DNA from: a virus
Direction: 5' to 3' (one strand)
DNA length: 37,777 bases
IMG/VR virus record: IMGVR_UViG_3300031586_000373
Coordinates: 1-37,777 of that record
Part shown: positions 14,273 through 21,294 of the stretch, piece by piece
Layout: the number at the start of each line of letters is the position of its first letter
Position numbering within the stretch: position 1 is the first letter of the stretch
The notes under the pieces: generated by a model
The model's database searches: none
Told to the model about the DNA's origin: nothing
The model's input: the letters and a program-made list of their open reading frames with translations, nothing else
Program-made: the position numbers and the translations under genes

Positions 14273-16938
14273 TGAAGGACGCGGCCCGGCAATATCTCGA
14301 CGCCGGCCTGTGCGTCCTGCCTGCCCGGCGGGACCAGAAGCGCCCGACCATCGCCTGGAAGGGCTTTCAGTCGCGGCTGCCGACGCAGGCGGAGGTCGAG
14401 GCGTGGTTCGCCAACGGGCCCGACGCCTTGTGCATCATCGCCGGCGCCGTCTCGAGCAACGTCGAGCTGATCGACTTCGATGGCGGCGGGGAGCTGTTCG
14501 AGGCCTGGTGCGAGAAGGTCCGCGCGGCCGCGCCGGGCCTGCTGGAGCGGCTGGTCCTGTCCAAGACCCAATCCGACGGCCGCCACGCCGCCTACCGCCA
14601 CGAGGCTTCAGGTTGCGGCAACCTCAAGCTGGCCCAGCGCGAGGCCGGCGGGCGGATCGTCACGCTCATCGAGACCCGAGGCGAGGGCGGCCTGTTCCTG
14701 TGCGCGCCCACCGCCGGCTACGAGCTGATCCAGGGCGACTTGTGCGACCCGCCCGTCCTGACCGCCGCCGAGCGGGACATGCTGCTTCGGGCCGCCTGGG
14801 AGCTCAACGAGTACGTCCCGCCGGTGGTGGACGGGCCCACCGGGGACGCCCCCGTTGGCCCCACGTTGGCCCGTGTGGCCAAAGGGGCCGAGCGGTCGCC
14901 TGGTGGGCCAGCCGGCGGGCAGGAAGGCCCTGGGGGCGACGCCCACGCCCGCGGCCCTGCGGCAAACTGTCCGCCGTTGTCGGCGAAGGTCGGCCAGCGG
15001 ACGGCATTGTCGGCCCACAAGGGCGGCTTGTCCGCGGACAACGCCCACAATGGCGATTGTCGGTCGCACAGCGCCGCTCTCGGCCAGAGAGCGCCATCAT
15101 CGGCCGCACAATGCGGATGTGCGGCAGACAATCCGCACACCGGCAGTTGTCCGTCGAACAATGCCGCTGTGGGGCAGACAGGGTCGCTGTCTGTCGGACA
15201 GGCGGGTTGTCGACCAGAGAATACCGACCGTCCTGGCGATGACTTCAATACCCGCGGAGATGTGCGAGCCGTCCTGGAGAATGCCGGCTGGGCGCTGGCC
15301 CGGGCGGGCCAGAACGAGTACTGGCGCCGGCCGGGCAAGGCCTCCGGATGGTCGGCTACGCTCAAGGACGGCGTCTTCTACGTCTTCAGCTCCAACGCCG
15401 CGCCCTTCGAGCCGAACCGGGCGTACTCGCCCTTCGCCGTCTACGCCCTGTTGGCCTGCGGCGGGGATTTCGAACAGGCCGCACGCTCTCTGCGAGAACG
15501 CGGCTTCGGGGCCGATTCTCTGGCGGACAGCGCCGACGGCCCGGACATCTCGGCCATTGTGCGAATGTCCGCCGCACCCGGCGATTGTCCGTCGGACAAT
15601 GCCCCTCTCGGCGAGACAATGGCAATGTCCGACGGAGAAGCCGCACCAGCGCCAGAGATGGCCGACCCCGGGCCGCTCCCTGCCGAGATGCTGCGTGCGC
15701 CGGGCTTCATCGGCGAGGTCATGGACCACACCCTCACCGTCGCGCCGTACCCGAACCAGATGATGGCGTTCGGCGGCGCGCTGGCGCTGCAGGCGTTTCT
15801 GGCCGGGCGCAAGGTGCGCGACGCCGGCGACAACCGCACGAACCTGTACCTGCTGGGGCTGGCGCATTCCGGGGCGGGCAAGGACCAGTCCCGCAAGGTC
15901 AACTCACGGATCATCCACGCGGTCGGCCTGGGCGAGAGCCTCGGCCTGCACTTCGCCAGCGGGGAGGGCATCCAGGACGCGCTGTTCCAGACGCCGACAA
16001 TGCTGTTCCAGACTGACGAGATCGACGGCATGCTCCAGTCGATCAACAAGGCCAAGGACGCCCGGCACGAAGCGATCATGGGCACAATGCTGACGATGTA
16101 CTCGTCGGCCAACAGTGTCTATCCCATGCGGCGCAAGGCGGGCAAGGAGTCGCCCGGCGTCATCGACCAGCCGTGCCTGGTCATCTACGGCACCGCCATC
16201 CCGAACCACTACTACCAGGCCCTCAGCGAGCGGATGCTGACCAACGGCTTCTTCGCTCGCATGATCATCCTCGAAGCCGGGCCGCGAGCGCCGGGGCAGG
16301 AGCCGAGCATCCGCGACCTGCCCGCTCGCGTGCTCGCAATCGCGCAGTGGTGGGCGGACTACCGGGCCGGTACGGGCAATCTGGAGAACTGGCACCCGGT
16401 CCCGGCCATTGTCGAACACAGCGACAAAGCCAAGCGGCTGTTGGTCGAGACGCGTCTGGAAGCAGAGGCCGAGTACGCCAAGGCCGAGCAGGCCTGCGAT
16501 GCGGTGGGCACGACCGTCTGGGGCCGCGTCAGCGAGCAGGTCCGCAAACTGGCGCTGCTGCACGCGGTCAGCGAGAACCACGAGGCCCCGCGCATCGGCC
16601 TGGCCGCCGTGCAGTGGGCCTCGCGGTTCGTCATGCACCAGACCCGGCGCATGCTGTTCATGGCCGCCTCGCACGTCGCGGATAACCCGTTCCATGCCGA
16701 GTGTCTCAAGCTGCTGGAGAAGCTGCGCGGCGCATCGGGCAACGAGCTTCCCCACAGCGTCCTGCTCAAGCGCATGAAAACGGACGCCAAGACCTTCAGC
16801 GTGCTCATCGAGACCCTGGCCCAGCAAGGCGACATCGAGATCGTCACCGTGCCCAGAGCGGGTTCGCCGCCTCGGTCGTATCGCCTGGCGCGCGGGGTGA
16901 AACGTGACAGTGAAACCAGCGACGGGGGTGAAACGTGA
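14272..16938 (+). CDS. Bifunctional Prim-Pol / DUF3987-type replication protein
   Basis: An 888-residue replication protein. The N-terminal ~200 residues match the bifunctional primase/polymerase domain (LCVLPARRDQKRPTIAWKGFQ, ALCIIAGAVSSNVELIDFDGG, GGLFLCAPTAGYELI). A Gly/Ala/Cys-rich linker contains three 30-residue repeats (232-321). Then comes a small domain (FYVFSSNAAPFEPNRAYSPF) and, from about 470, a DUF3987-like helicase domain with Walker A GLAHSGAGK at 529-537 and an acidic FQTDEIDGM segment. It would prime and unwind phage DNA at the origin. The last 14 codons are made of iteron sequence, so the C-terminus (GVKRDSETSDGGET) reflects DNA-site constraints rather than protein fold. This gene ends the replication operon. 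Confidence 0.85.
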   Translation: MKDAARQYLDAGLCVLPARRDQKRPTIAWKGFQSRLPTQAEVEAWFANGPDALCIIAGAVSSNVELIDFDGGGELFEAWCEKVRAAAPGLLERLVLSKTQSDGRHAAYRHEASGCGNLKLAQREAGGRIVTLIETRGEGGLFLCAPTAGYELIQGDLCDPPVLTAAERDMLLRAAWELNEYVPPVVDGPTGDAPVGPTLARVAKGAERSPGGPAGGQEGPGGDAHARGPAANCPPLSAKVGQRTALSAHKGGLSADNAHNGDCRSHSAALGQRAPSSAAQCGCAADNPHTGSCPSNNAAVGQTGSLSVGQAGCRPENTDRPGDDFNTRGDVRAVLENAGWALARAGQNEYWRRPGKASGWSATLKDGVFYVFSSNAAPFEPNRAYSPFAVYALLACGGDFEQAARSLRERGFGADSLADSADGPDISAIVRMSAAPGDCPSDNAPLGETMAMSDGEAAPAPEMADPGPLPAEMLRAPGFIGEVMDHTLTVAPYPNQMMAFGGALALQAFLAGRKVRDAGDNRTNLYLLGLAHSGAGKDQSRKVNSRIIHAVGLGESLGLHFASGEGIQDALFQTPTMLFQTDEIDGMLQSINKAKDARHEAIMGTMLTMYSSANSVYPMRRKAGKESPGVIDQPCLVIYGTAIPNHYYQALSERMLTNGFFARMIILEAGPRAPGQEPSIRDLPARVLAIAQWWADYRAGTGNLENWHPVPAIVEHSDKAKRLLVETRLEAEAEYAKAEQACDAVGTTVWGRVSEQVRKLALLHAVSENHEAPRIGLAAVQWASRFVMHQTRRMLFMAASHVADNPFHAECLKLLEKLRGASGNELPHSVLLKRMKTDAKTFSVLIETLAQQGDIEIVTVPRAGSPPRSYRLARGVKRDSETSDGGET
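14965..15234 (+). repeat. Three tandem 90-bp repeats inside the replication gene
   Basis: Units at 14965-15054, 15055-15144 and 15145-15234 each encode 30 residues sharing C at position 2, A7, G10-Q11, S16, G21 and N26. A related partial fourth unit lies apart at 15583-15660. DNA in the units carries TTGTCCG/CGGACAA dyads: perfect at 15028-15041 and at 15584-15600 (ATTGTCCGTCGGACAAT), near-perfect at 15047+100 (15147-15161) and 15187-15201. The repeats sit between the primase and helicase domains. Confidence 0.75.
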
Positions 16939-17163
16939 ACAGCCTCCGGACGACAGAAATGGCACGAACGGCCGGTCAGGTTTCTCTCATTTCACCCACG
17001 TTTCACCCCCACAGGGTGAAACGTGAGATCGGCGGAAAGGCCCAATATATAAAGGAAAACAACAACTCTCTCTTCTTATTTCACCCATTCACCCCCACCC
17101 CCTCGCGCGACGCCCGCCCGCGCGAATATGCGTGTGTATGCGCGAGGGGGGTGAAAGGTGAAA
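16894..17163 (+). other. Iteron cluster with AT-rich stretch, candidate replication origin
   Basis: Direct repeats of GGGTGAAACGTGA occur at 16894-16907, 16925-16938 and 17013-17026. The same element inverted (CACGTTTCACCC) is at 16997-17008 and pairs perfectly with 17014-17025. Degenerate inverted copies at 17079-17097 and direct copies at 17150-17168 flank a perfect 10-bp stem (17098-17107 with 17141-17150). Between them, about 17043-17082 is very AT rich in an otherwise G+C-rich region. The gap 16939-17275 holds no gene I can support. Iterons plus an easily melted stretch at the end of the replication gene is the usual make-up of a phage or plasmid origin. Confidence 0.55.
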
Positions 17164-17275
17164 CCTGAGATTAGGTACTTCCCGCCGGACGGGGCAGGAG
17201 ACGGCCGCGGGAACAGCCGCGCCCAATAGCAGAGTTGGTTTCGGCTGTCCGGTTTTTTCCAGGAGATCAGAATGC

Positions 17276-17623
17276 ATGGACACAACACAACCGAGAGCGA
17301 TGGCAGATGCATGGAAGGCGCGGGCGTCGGAACTCGTCAGCCGGCTGCGAACCGACCACCACAACGGCCTGATGCTTCGCGACCCGTGGTCCCGGGCCGC
17401 GCACTGCATGGTCCAGGGCTGGCGTATCCGTCTCAGCCGCCCGCCCGCGAAAGGAAACGCCCGAGCCACTCCCAGGCCGACATGGCGGGTATTCGCCCGC
17501 CTGGCGGTAGGGATCGCCGCCACAAGAGCGAATCACGCGAGGCGAAGCGACTGGCACCTGTGGGCCACGCGGCGCGTGTCGGCCGGCAGCCGGTACGTCC
17601 CCAAACGCAAGCGCAGCTGGTAG
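17276..17623 (+). CDS. Small unknown basic protein upstream of the HNH gene
   Basis: A 115-residue, strongly basic protein rich in Arg and Trp. Two frames overlap here. I prefer this one because its third codon positions are mostly G or C, as in neighbours, while the 17272 frame over the same stretch has mixed third positions and a low-complexity translation. AGGAG lies about ten bases upstream and serves either ATG. A W-rich segment ends in YVPKRKRSW. Nucleic-acid binding is plausible from charge only. If the 17272 frame were the real one, its product would be a 211-residue protein with the HNH domain at its end. Confidence 0.5.
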   Translation: MDTTQPRAMADAWKARASELVSRLRTDHHNGLMLRDPWSRAAHCMVQGWRIRLSRPPAKGNARATPRPTWRVFARLAVGIAATRANHARRSDWHLWATRRVSAGSRYVPKRKRSW

Positions 17624-17661
17624 GTGCCGCCGCTCCGCATGGCCCTGTCTCCACCGAGAAC

Positions 17662-17907
17662 GTGCTGTGCCTGCTGGAGCACCAGCAGTACCGCTGCGCC
17701 CTGACGGGCCGCGAGCTGACGCCGGAGACGGCCGCCCTTGACCACGTCGTGCCCGTCCGCCTCGGCGGCGAACACGTGATCGAGAACACCCAGGTGCTGC
17801 ACAAGGATGTGAATCGGGCCAAGGGATCTCTCACCAGCCAGGAGTTCATCGGCCTCTGCCATGAGGTCGTCGCCTGGTCCAAAGCGCACACGGAGGTGCA
17901 CCCATGA
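17662..17907 (+). CDS. HNH endonuclease
   Basis: The 81-residue minimum product holds an HNH domain: a CALTGRELTPE segment, the ALDHVVPVRLGGEH core with D-H, IENTQVLHKDVNRAKG with N and H, and an EFIGLCHEV helix. HNH proteins near phage packaging genes often nick or cut concatemers or assist the terminase. The start is uncertain: GTG 17662 is the first in-frame start after the preceding gene but its ribosome binding site is weak; an ATG at 17272 in the same frame would give 211 residues but the upstream part does not look coding. The stop overlaps the methyltransferase start by four bases. Confidence 0.65.
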   Translation: MLCLLEHQQYRCALTGRELTPETAALDHVVPVRLGGEHVIENTQVLHKDVNRAKGSLTSQEFIGLCHEVVAWSKAHTEVHP

Positions 17908-19289
17908 CCACCAAGACGTTCGACGTGGAGCTTCGCCCCATCGACGCCGTCCGCCCGTACGAAGGCAACCCGCGCGTCAACGATCAGGCCGTAGACGCCG
18001 TCGCGGCCAGCTTGAGGGAGTTCGGCTTCCGCCAGCCCATCGTGGTTGATGGCGACGGCGTGATCATCGTCGGCCACACCCGCTGGAAGGCGGCCAAAAA
18101 GCTGGGCCTGGCCAAGGTGCCCGTCCACGTGGCCACCGACCTGTCGCCCGAGCAGACCAAGGCCTACCGGATCGCCGACAACCAGACCGCCAGCCTGGCC
18201 GAGTGGGACTTCGACCTGCTGCCGATCGAGCTGAAGGACCTGCGGGGCGCCGATTACGACCTGAGCCTGTTGGGCTTCGACGAAAAGGCCCTGGCCAAGC
18301 TGCTCGACGGCGAGGTCAACCCCGGCCTGACCGACCCGGATTCCGTTCCCGAACCGCCCGACGAGGCGGTCACCCGGCGCGGCGACATCTGGCTGCTGGG
18401 CGAGCACCGGCTGATGTGCGGTGACAGCGGCAGCCAGGCCGACGTCGACCGGCTACTGGCCGGGGCGACCATCGACCTGATCAACATGGATCCGCCGTAC
18501 AACGTGAGGGTCGAGCCGCGCAGCAGCACGGCCATCGCGGCCGGCAACAGCTCCTACCCCGATCTCTCGGGCAAGATGCACCACCAGGGCTTCGACGTAG
18601 CCCGCGGCGTGACCGATCCGAAGAAGGCGCGCAAGAAGATGCGCCCCAAGGACCGGCCGCTGGAGAATGACTTCGTCTCAGCCGAGGACTTCGACGAGAT
18701 GCTGCTGGCGTGGTTCGCCAACGCCTCACGCGTCCTGAAGCCGGGCGGGTCGTTCTACATTTGGGGCGGCTACGCGAACCTCGGCAACTACCCCGCGCCG
18801 CTCAAGGCGGCCGGCCTGTACTTCAGCCAGGGCATCGTCTGGGACAAACAGCACCCGGTGCTGACCCGCAAGGACATGATGGGATGCTTCGAACTGGCCT
18901 TCTACGGCTGGAAGGAGGGTGCAGGCCACAATTTCTACGGCCCCAACAACGCCACGGACCTGTGGCACGTCAAGAAGGTCAACCCACAGGCGATGGTCCA
19001 CCTGACCGAGAAGCCCGTCGAACTGGCCGTCCGATCGATTCAGTTCAGCTCGCTGCCGGGCGAGAACGTCCTGGACCTGTTCGGCGGCAGCGGCAGCACG
19101 CTGATCGGCTGCGAGCAGACGGGGCGGCGGGCGTTTCTGGTGGAACTGGACCCGCTGTACTGCGACGTGATCGTCCAGCGTTGGGAAGAGTTCACCGGCA
19201 AGAAGGCCGAGCGGATCGCGGCCGAGGCCGAGGAGTTGCCGAAGAGCACCCCGGCCGGGGCGACCGGGGTGGAGGAGGCGGCGGGTTGA
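17904..19289 (+). CDS. ParB-like domain fused to a beta-class DNA methyltransferase
   Basis: A 461-residue fusion. Residues about 5-100 form a ParB/Srx-like domain (RPYEGNPRVND, GFRQPIVVDGDGVIIVGHTRWKAAKKLG, RIADNQT). The C-terminal part is an N6-adenine/N4-cytosine methyltransferase: catalytic DPPY at 196-199 precedes the AdoMet motif DLFGGSGST at about 391-399, the beta-class order. Such phage fusions modify phage DNA, giving protection from host restriction or marking DNA for packaging or control. No partner restriction gene is seen; the HNH gene immediately upstream overlaps it by four bases but is not a known partner. It faces the HARE-HTH gene, with only eight bases between the stops. 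Confidence 0.87.
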   Translation: MTTKTFDVELRPIDAVRPYEGNPRVNDQAVDAVAASLREFGFRQPIVVDGDGVIIVGHTRWKAAKKLGLAKVPVHVATDLSPEQTKAYRIADNQTASLAEWDFDLLPIELKDLRGADYDLSLLGFDEKALAKLLDGEVNPGLTDPDSVPEPPDEAVTRRGDIWLLGEHRLMCGDSGSQADVDRLLAGATIDLINMDPPYNVRVEPRSSTAIAAGNSSYPDLSGKMHHQGFDVARGVTDPKKARKKMRPKDRPLENDFVSAEDFDEMLLAWFANASRVLKPGGSFYIWGGYANLGNYPAPLKAAGLYFSQGIVWDKQHPVLTRKDMMGCFELAFYGWKEGAGHNFYGPNNATDLWHVKKVNPQAMVHLTEKPVELAVRSIQFSSLPGENVLDLFGGSGSTLIGCEQTGRRAFLVELDPLYCDVIVQRWEEFTGKKAERIAAEAEELPKSTPAGATGVEEAAG

Positions 19290-19297
19290 TGGCGCTC

Positions 19298-19858
19298 TCA
19301 GCGGGCCAACTCGAACTTGCCCCGCCCGACCTTGCGGAAGCGGGCCTGGTCGCCCTTCGTGGCGATCTCGCGGATGATGGCGGCGTAGATCGTGGCGGCC
19401 GGGGTCTTGCCGTTGGTCTTCCACAGACCCTTGGCGAGCATCTGCTCGACCATCTCCTTGGTGTTCATCGGCTTGCCGGCCTCGGCCAGGACCTTCGCCG
19501 CGGCGTCCAGCCCGCTGGCCCGCTTCTTCTTGTCGGCGGCGACGGCCTGCATGGCGGCGTTGACCGCGTCGGCCTTCGTGGCCTCGGTGATGCCGCCGCG
19601 CTTCTTCTTGGCGGTCGGGGCCGTCTTGGCCGCGCCGTCGGCGGGCTTGGCTGCGGACTTGGCCGCTGGCTTGCCCGGCCAGGTCGCGGCCCTGCCCCGC
19701 AGCCGCTGGGCGGACTTGATGCGGACGGCCTTCTTGGTCTTCAGGTTCGTGCCGTCCCAGCCGCCGCGGGGGTTCTCCCGGTCGATCCTGACCGGGGCGA
19801 TGTTGCCGCTCACCTTGGCGGAATACACGGTGCCGACCTTCACATCTGCCTTCTTCAT
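19298..19858 (-). CDS. HARE-HTH domain DNA-binding protein
   Basis: A 186-residue protein. The N-terminus (VKVGTVYSAKVSGNIAPVRIDREN...) resembles a small beta barrel. A Lys/Ala/Pro-rich linker follows, then a C-terminal HARE-HTH domain of about 75 residues (GLDAAAKVLAEAGKPMNTKEMVEQMLAKGLWKTNGKTPAATIYAAI...RFRKVGRGKFEL). HARE-HTH domains occur in proteins linked to DNA modification and restriction and in RNA polymerase delta. ATG 19858 has AAGGAG about seven bases upstream and is preferred to 19885. It is the last gene of the five-gene - strand block and converges on the DNA methyltransferase, which may be relevant: a reader or regulator of modified DNA is a reasonable inference. Confidence 0.75.
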   Translation of the reverse strand: MKKADVKVGTVYSAKVSGNIAPVRIDRENPRGGWDGTNLKTKKAVRIKSAQRLRGRAATWPGKPAAKSAAKPADGAAKTAPTAKKKRGGITEATKADAVNAAMQAVAADKKKRASGLDAAAKVLAEAGKPMNTKEMVEQMLAKGLWKTNGKTPAATIYAAIIREIATKGDQARFRKVGRGKFELAR

Positions 19859-19897
19859 GACTTGCTCCTTTGCTCTGGGGCCCATGGGGCCGGTTCC

Positions 19898-20176
19898 TTA
19901 CAGTCCCACCTCGTCAACGAGGCGGTTGAACTCGTCCACGCCGAGCATGTCTACGAGCATGCCGGCGAACCACTCGATCTGGCGCTGCACCTGGCGGTTC
20001 TTGACCCGCGCGGCCGTCAGGTAGGCGGCGATGGCCGCTACGGCCTGCGGGCTGAGGTTGTCCTTGAGGGCCGCGGCGAGGTTCCCCTCGTCGATGGCCT
20101 CGGGTACCGTCACACGGACTTTCTTGCCGCCGTGCTCGGCCTCGTACGTCTCCGGTCGCTTGCGCTTGCTCTTCAT
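19898..20176 (-). CDS. Small unknown protein of the - strand block
   Basis: A 92-residue protein with a basic N-terminus, a short strand pair (YEAEHGGKKVRVTVP) and a helical C-terminal half (LSPQAVAAIAAYLTAARVKNRQVQRQIEWFAGMLVDML). AAGGAG lies nine bases before ATG 20176. Third codon positions are G+C rich, supporting a real gene. No known family is recognised. Confidence 0.65.
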   Translation of the reverse strand: MKSKRKRPETYEAEHGGKKVRVTVPEAIDEGNLAAALKDNLSPQAVAAIAAYLTAARVKNRQVQRQIEWFAGMLVDMLGVDEFNRLVDEVGL

Positions 20177-20191
20177 GGTCCGTCTCCTTCT

Positions 20192-20371
20192 TCAGCGGCT
20201 CTGGACGATGGCGACCTGGAACTCGCTGCCGTCGTCGGTCCGAACCACCACCCCGCGGTTGCTGGTCAGCACGCCGGCCTCTTCGAAGGTTCTGACCTTG
20301 GCGACCTCCGGCGCGGCCTCCTCGTCCTGGAGCAGCTCGTACAGCATGGTTTCGATGTCGATCTCGTTCAC
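20192..20371 (-). CDS. Very small acidic protein of the - strand block
   Basis: A 59-residue protein starting at GTG 20371, with AAGGAG seven bases upstream, and ending at TGA 20192-20194. The product is acidic (DIETMLYELLQDEEAAPEV near the start) and ends with a beta hairpin-like GVVVRTDDGSEFQVAIVQ segment. It fits exactly into the space between its neighbours with the same spacing and ribosome binding sites, and is too short for most gene callers. No function is recognised. Confidence 0.6.
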   Translation of the reverse strand: MNEIDIETMLYELLQDEEAAPEVAKVRTFEEAGVLTSNRGVVVRTDDGSEFQVAIVQSR

Positions 20372-20383
20372 GATGGTCTCCTT

Positions 20384-20671
20384 TCAGTCGGCGAAGTACT
20401 GGAGCACGCGGACGTACTCCTCGATCTCGCTGTTGGTCCCGTCGTAGCCGTCGAGCTGGTTCTGCAAGCACTCGGCCATCGACCGGATGTCTTCCTCGCA
20501 GTCGGTCCTGATCATGTGTTTCCGCTCGCCGCCAGGCCGGAGGATCGTGACCTCGATGTACTGGGCGTCGGTGGTGCGGCTGACCTTGGCGAAGGCCCGG
20601 GGCAGGCCCGGCGTCCCGTCACGAAGCGTGGTCCTGCTGCTTCCCGCCAGTTCGATGCTGGTGATTCTCAC
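20384..20671 (-). CDS. Small unknown protein of the - strand block
   Basis: A 95-residue protein with GTG start at 20671 and AAAGGAG upstream, beginning 12 bp past the stop of the previous gene. The sequence has beta strands (YIEVTILRPGGERKHMI) followed by a helical, acidic C-terminus (EEDIRSMAECLQNQL...EIEEYVRVLQYF). No motif identifies it. Unusual small proteins on the opposite strand between early and late regions are often phage host-takeover or control genes; that is inference from position. Confidence 0.6.
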   Translation of the reverse strand: MRITSIELAGSSRTTLRDGTPGLPRAFAKVSRTTDAQYIEVTILRPGGERKHMIRTDCEEDIRSMAECLQNQLDGYDGTNSEIEEYVRVLQYFAD

Positions 20672-20683
20672 GGTTCGCTCCTT

Positions 20684-20896
20684 TCATTCGGCGTTGAGGG
20701 CGAGGATGACCCGCGGCGTGTAGCCGCACCGACGGGCCTCGGCGTTGATGGCCTTGCGGATGGCGCTGCCGGGCCTCGCGGCCAGGTAGATGCGGGCCAA
20801 TCGCTTCCAGCCCAGCTTCTCGATACGGCGCCGGCCGTCGCGGCCGCGGGCCGTCAGCCACTCGTGCGTCTCGGTGTTGCTCTTGGCCTTCTTCAT
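20684..20896 (-). CDS. Small basic protein, first gene of the - strand block
   Basis: A 70-residue basic protein starting at ATG 20896, with AAAGGA eight bases upstream. A further upstream start would need an unlikely 43-residue extension running through the palindromic control region. The product holds helices (RRRIEKLGWKRLARIYLAAR) rich in Arg and Lys, suggesting nucleic-acid contact. It is the promoter-proximal gene of five and ends 12 bp before the next. No family recognised. Confidence 0.55.
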   Translation of the reverse strand: MKKAKSNTETHEWLTARGRDGRRRIEKLGWKRLARIYLAARPGSAIRKAINAEARRCGYTPRVILALNAE

Positions 20897-20974
20897 CGTA
20901 AGTCCTTTCTGGTTCATGGCTTGCATTCCATTCTTCTGGTGACATGTTTGCTCGACTGGCGGCACATGGGAAGG

Positions 20975-21065
20975 GGATTCCGGCCCCCGGCGGCGGAATC
21001 TTTCGGCCGTAACTGTCGCACACATCTATGCTTACGGCATGTGGCGAAGATTCTGGCCGGAATCC
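20975..21065. promoter_or_regulatory. Nested palindrome between divergent - strand block and terminase operon
   Basis: GGATTCCGGCC (20975-20985) is perfectly inverted at 21055-21065 (GGCCGGAATCC), and nested inside, GCCGTAA (21006-21012) is inverted at 21032-21038 (TTACGGC). A further pair, GAATCTTTCGG and CGAAGATTC, matches imperfectly. All share a centre near 21021. The 197-bp gap (20897-21093) must hold promoters for both directions, so this is a likely shared operator region; I see no clear -35/-10 pair. Confidence 0.45.
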
Positions 21066-21093
21066 GACGCCCCCGCGGCCGAAGGAGCTGCCC

Positions 21094-21294
21094 GTGAGCG
21101 ACCCCGCGCCCAGCCTGACGGCGCTGACGGTGGCCCAGGCCGCGAAGGTGCTCTCGGCGGCCGGCGGCCGGCGGATCACCGAGGCGATGCTCCGGGCGGA
21201 CATCGACGCCGGCGCCCCGGCCAACGCCGACGGCACGATCAACCTCGTCCACTACACCGCCTGGCTCGTTCGGGAGGTCTCCGGTGGCGATTGA
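21094..21294 (+). CDS. Small protein before the terminase, possible terminase small subunit
   Basis: A 66-residue protein from GTG 21094, with AAGGAG six bases upstream; an ATG at 21028 in the palindromic region is less likely. The sequence looks like a helix-turn-helix (LTVAQAAKVLSAAGGRRITEAMLRADIDAGAP) followed by VHYTAWLVRE. Its stop lies 11 bases inside the terminase gene. The position and helix-turn-helix character suggest a DNA-recognition role in packaging, but it is shorter than usual small subunits. Confidence 0.55.
   Translation: MSDPAPSLTALTVAQAAKVLSAAGGRRITEAMLRADIDAGAPANADGTINLVHYTAWLVREVSGGD

Noticed and set aside
14965-15234. Tandem repeats considered as a CRISPR array
   Set aside because: The 90-bp units adjoin with no spacers, are degenerate, and keep an open reading frame within the replication gene.
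16935-17168. 77-residue frame starting in the iteron region
   Set aside because: Its codons are built from the iterons and the AT-rich stretch, and both ends are repeat sequence; it looks non-coding.
17213-17258. Terminator candidate: ACAGCCG and CGGCTGT followed by six T residues
   Set aside because: The loop is 22 bases and four bases separate stem and T-run, so it is too weak to list as a feature.
18710-21097. 795-residue + strand frame overlapping the methyltransferase and the five - strand genes
   Set aside because: The first part is an out-of-frame shadow of the methyltransferase and the remainder is antisense to genes that each have their own ribosome binding sites.
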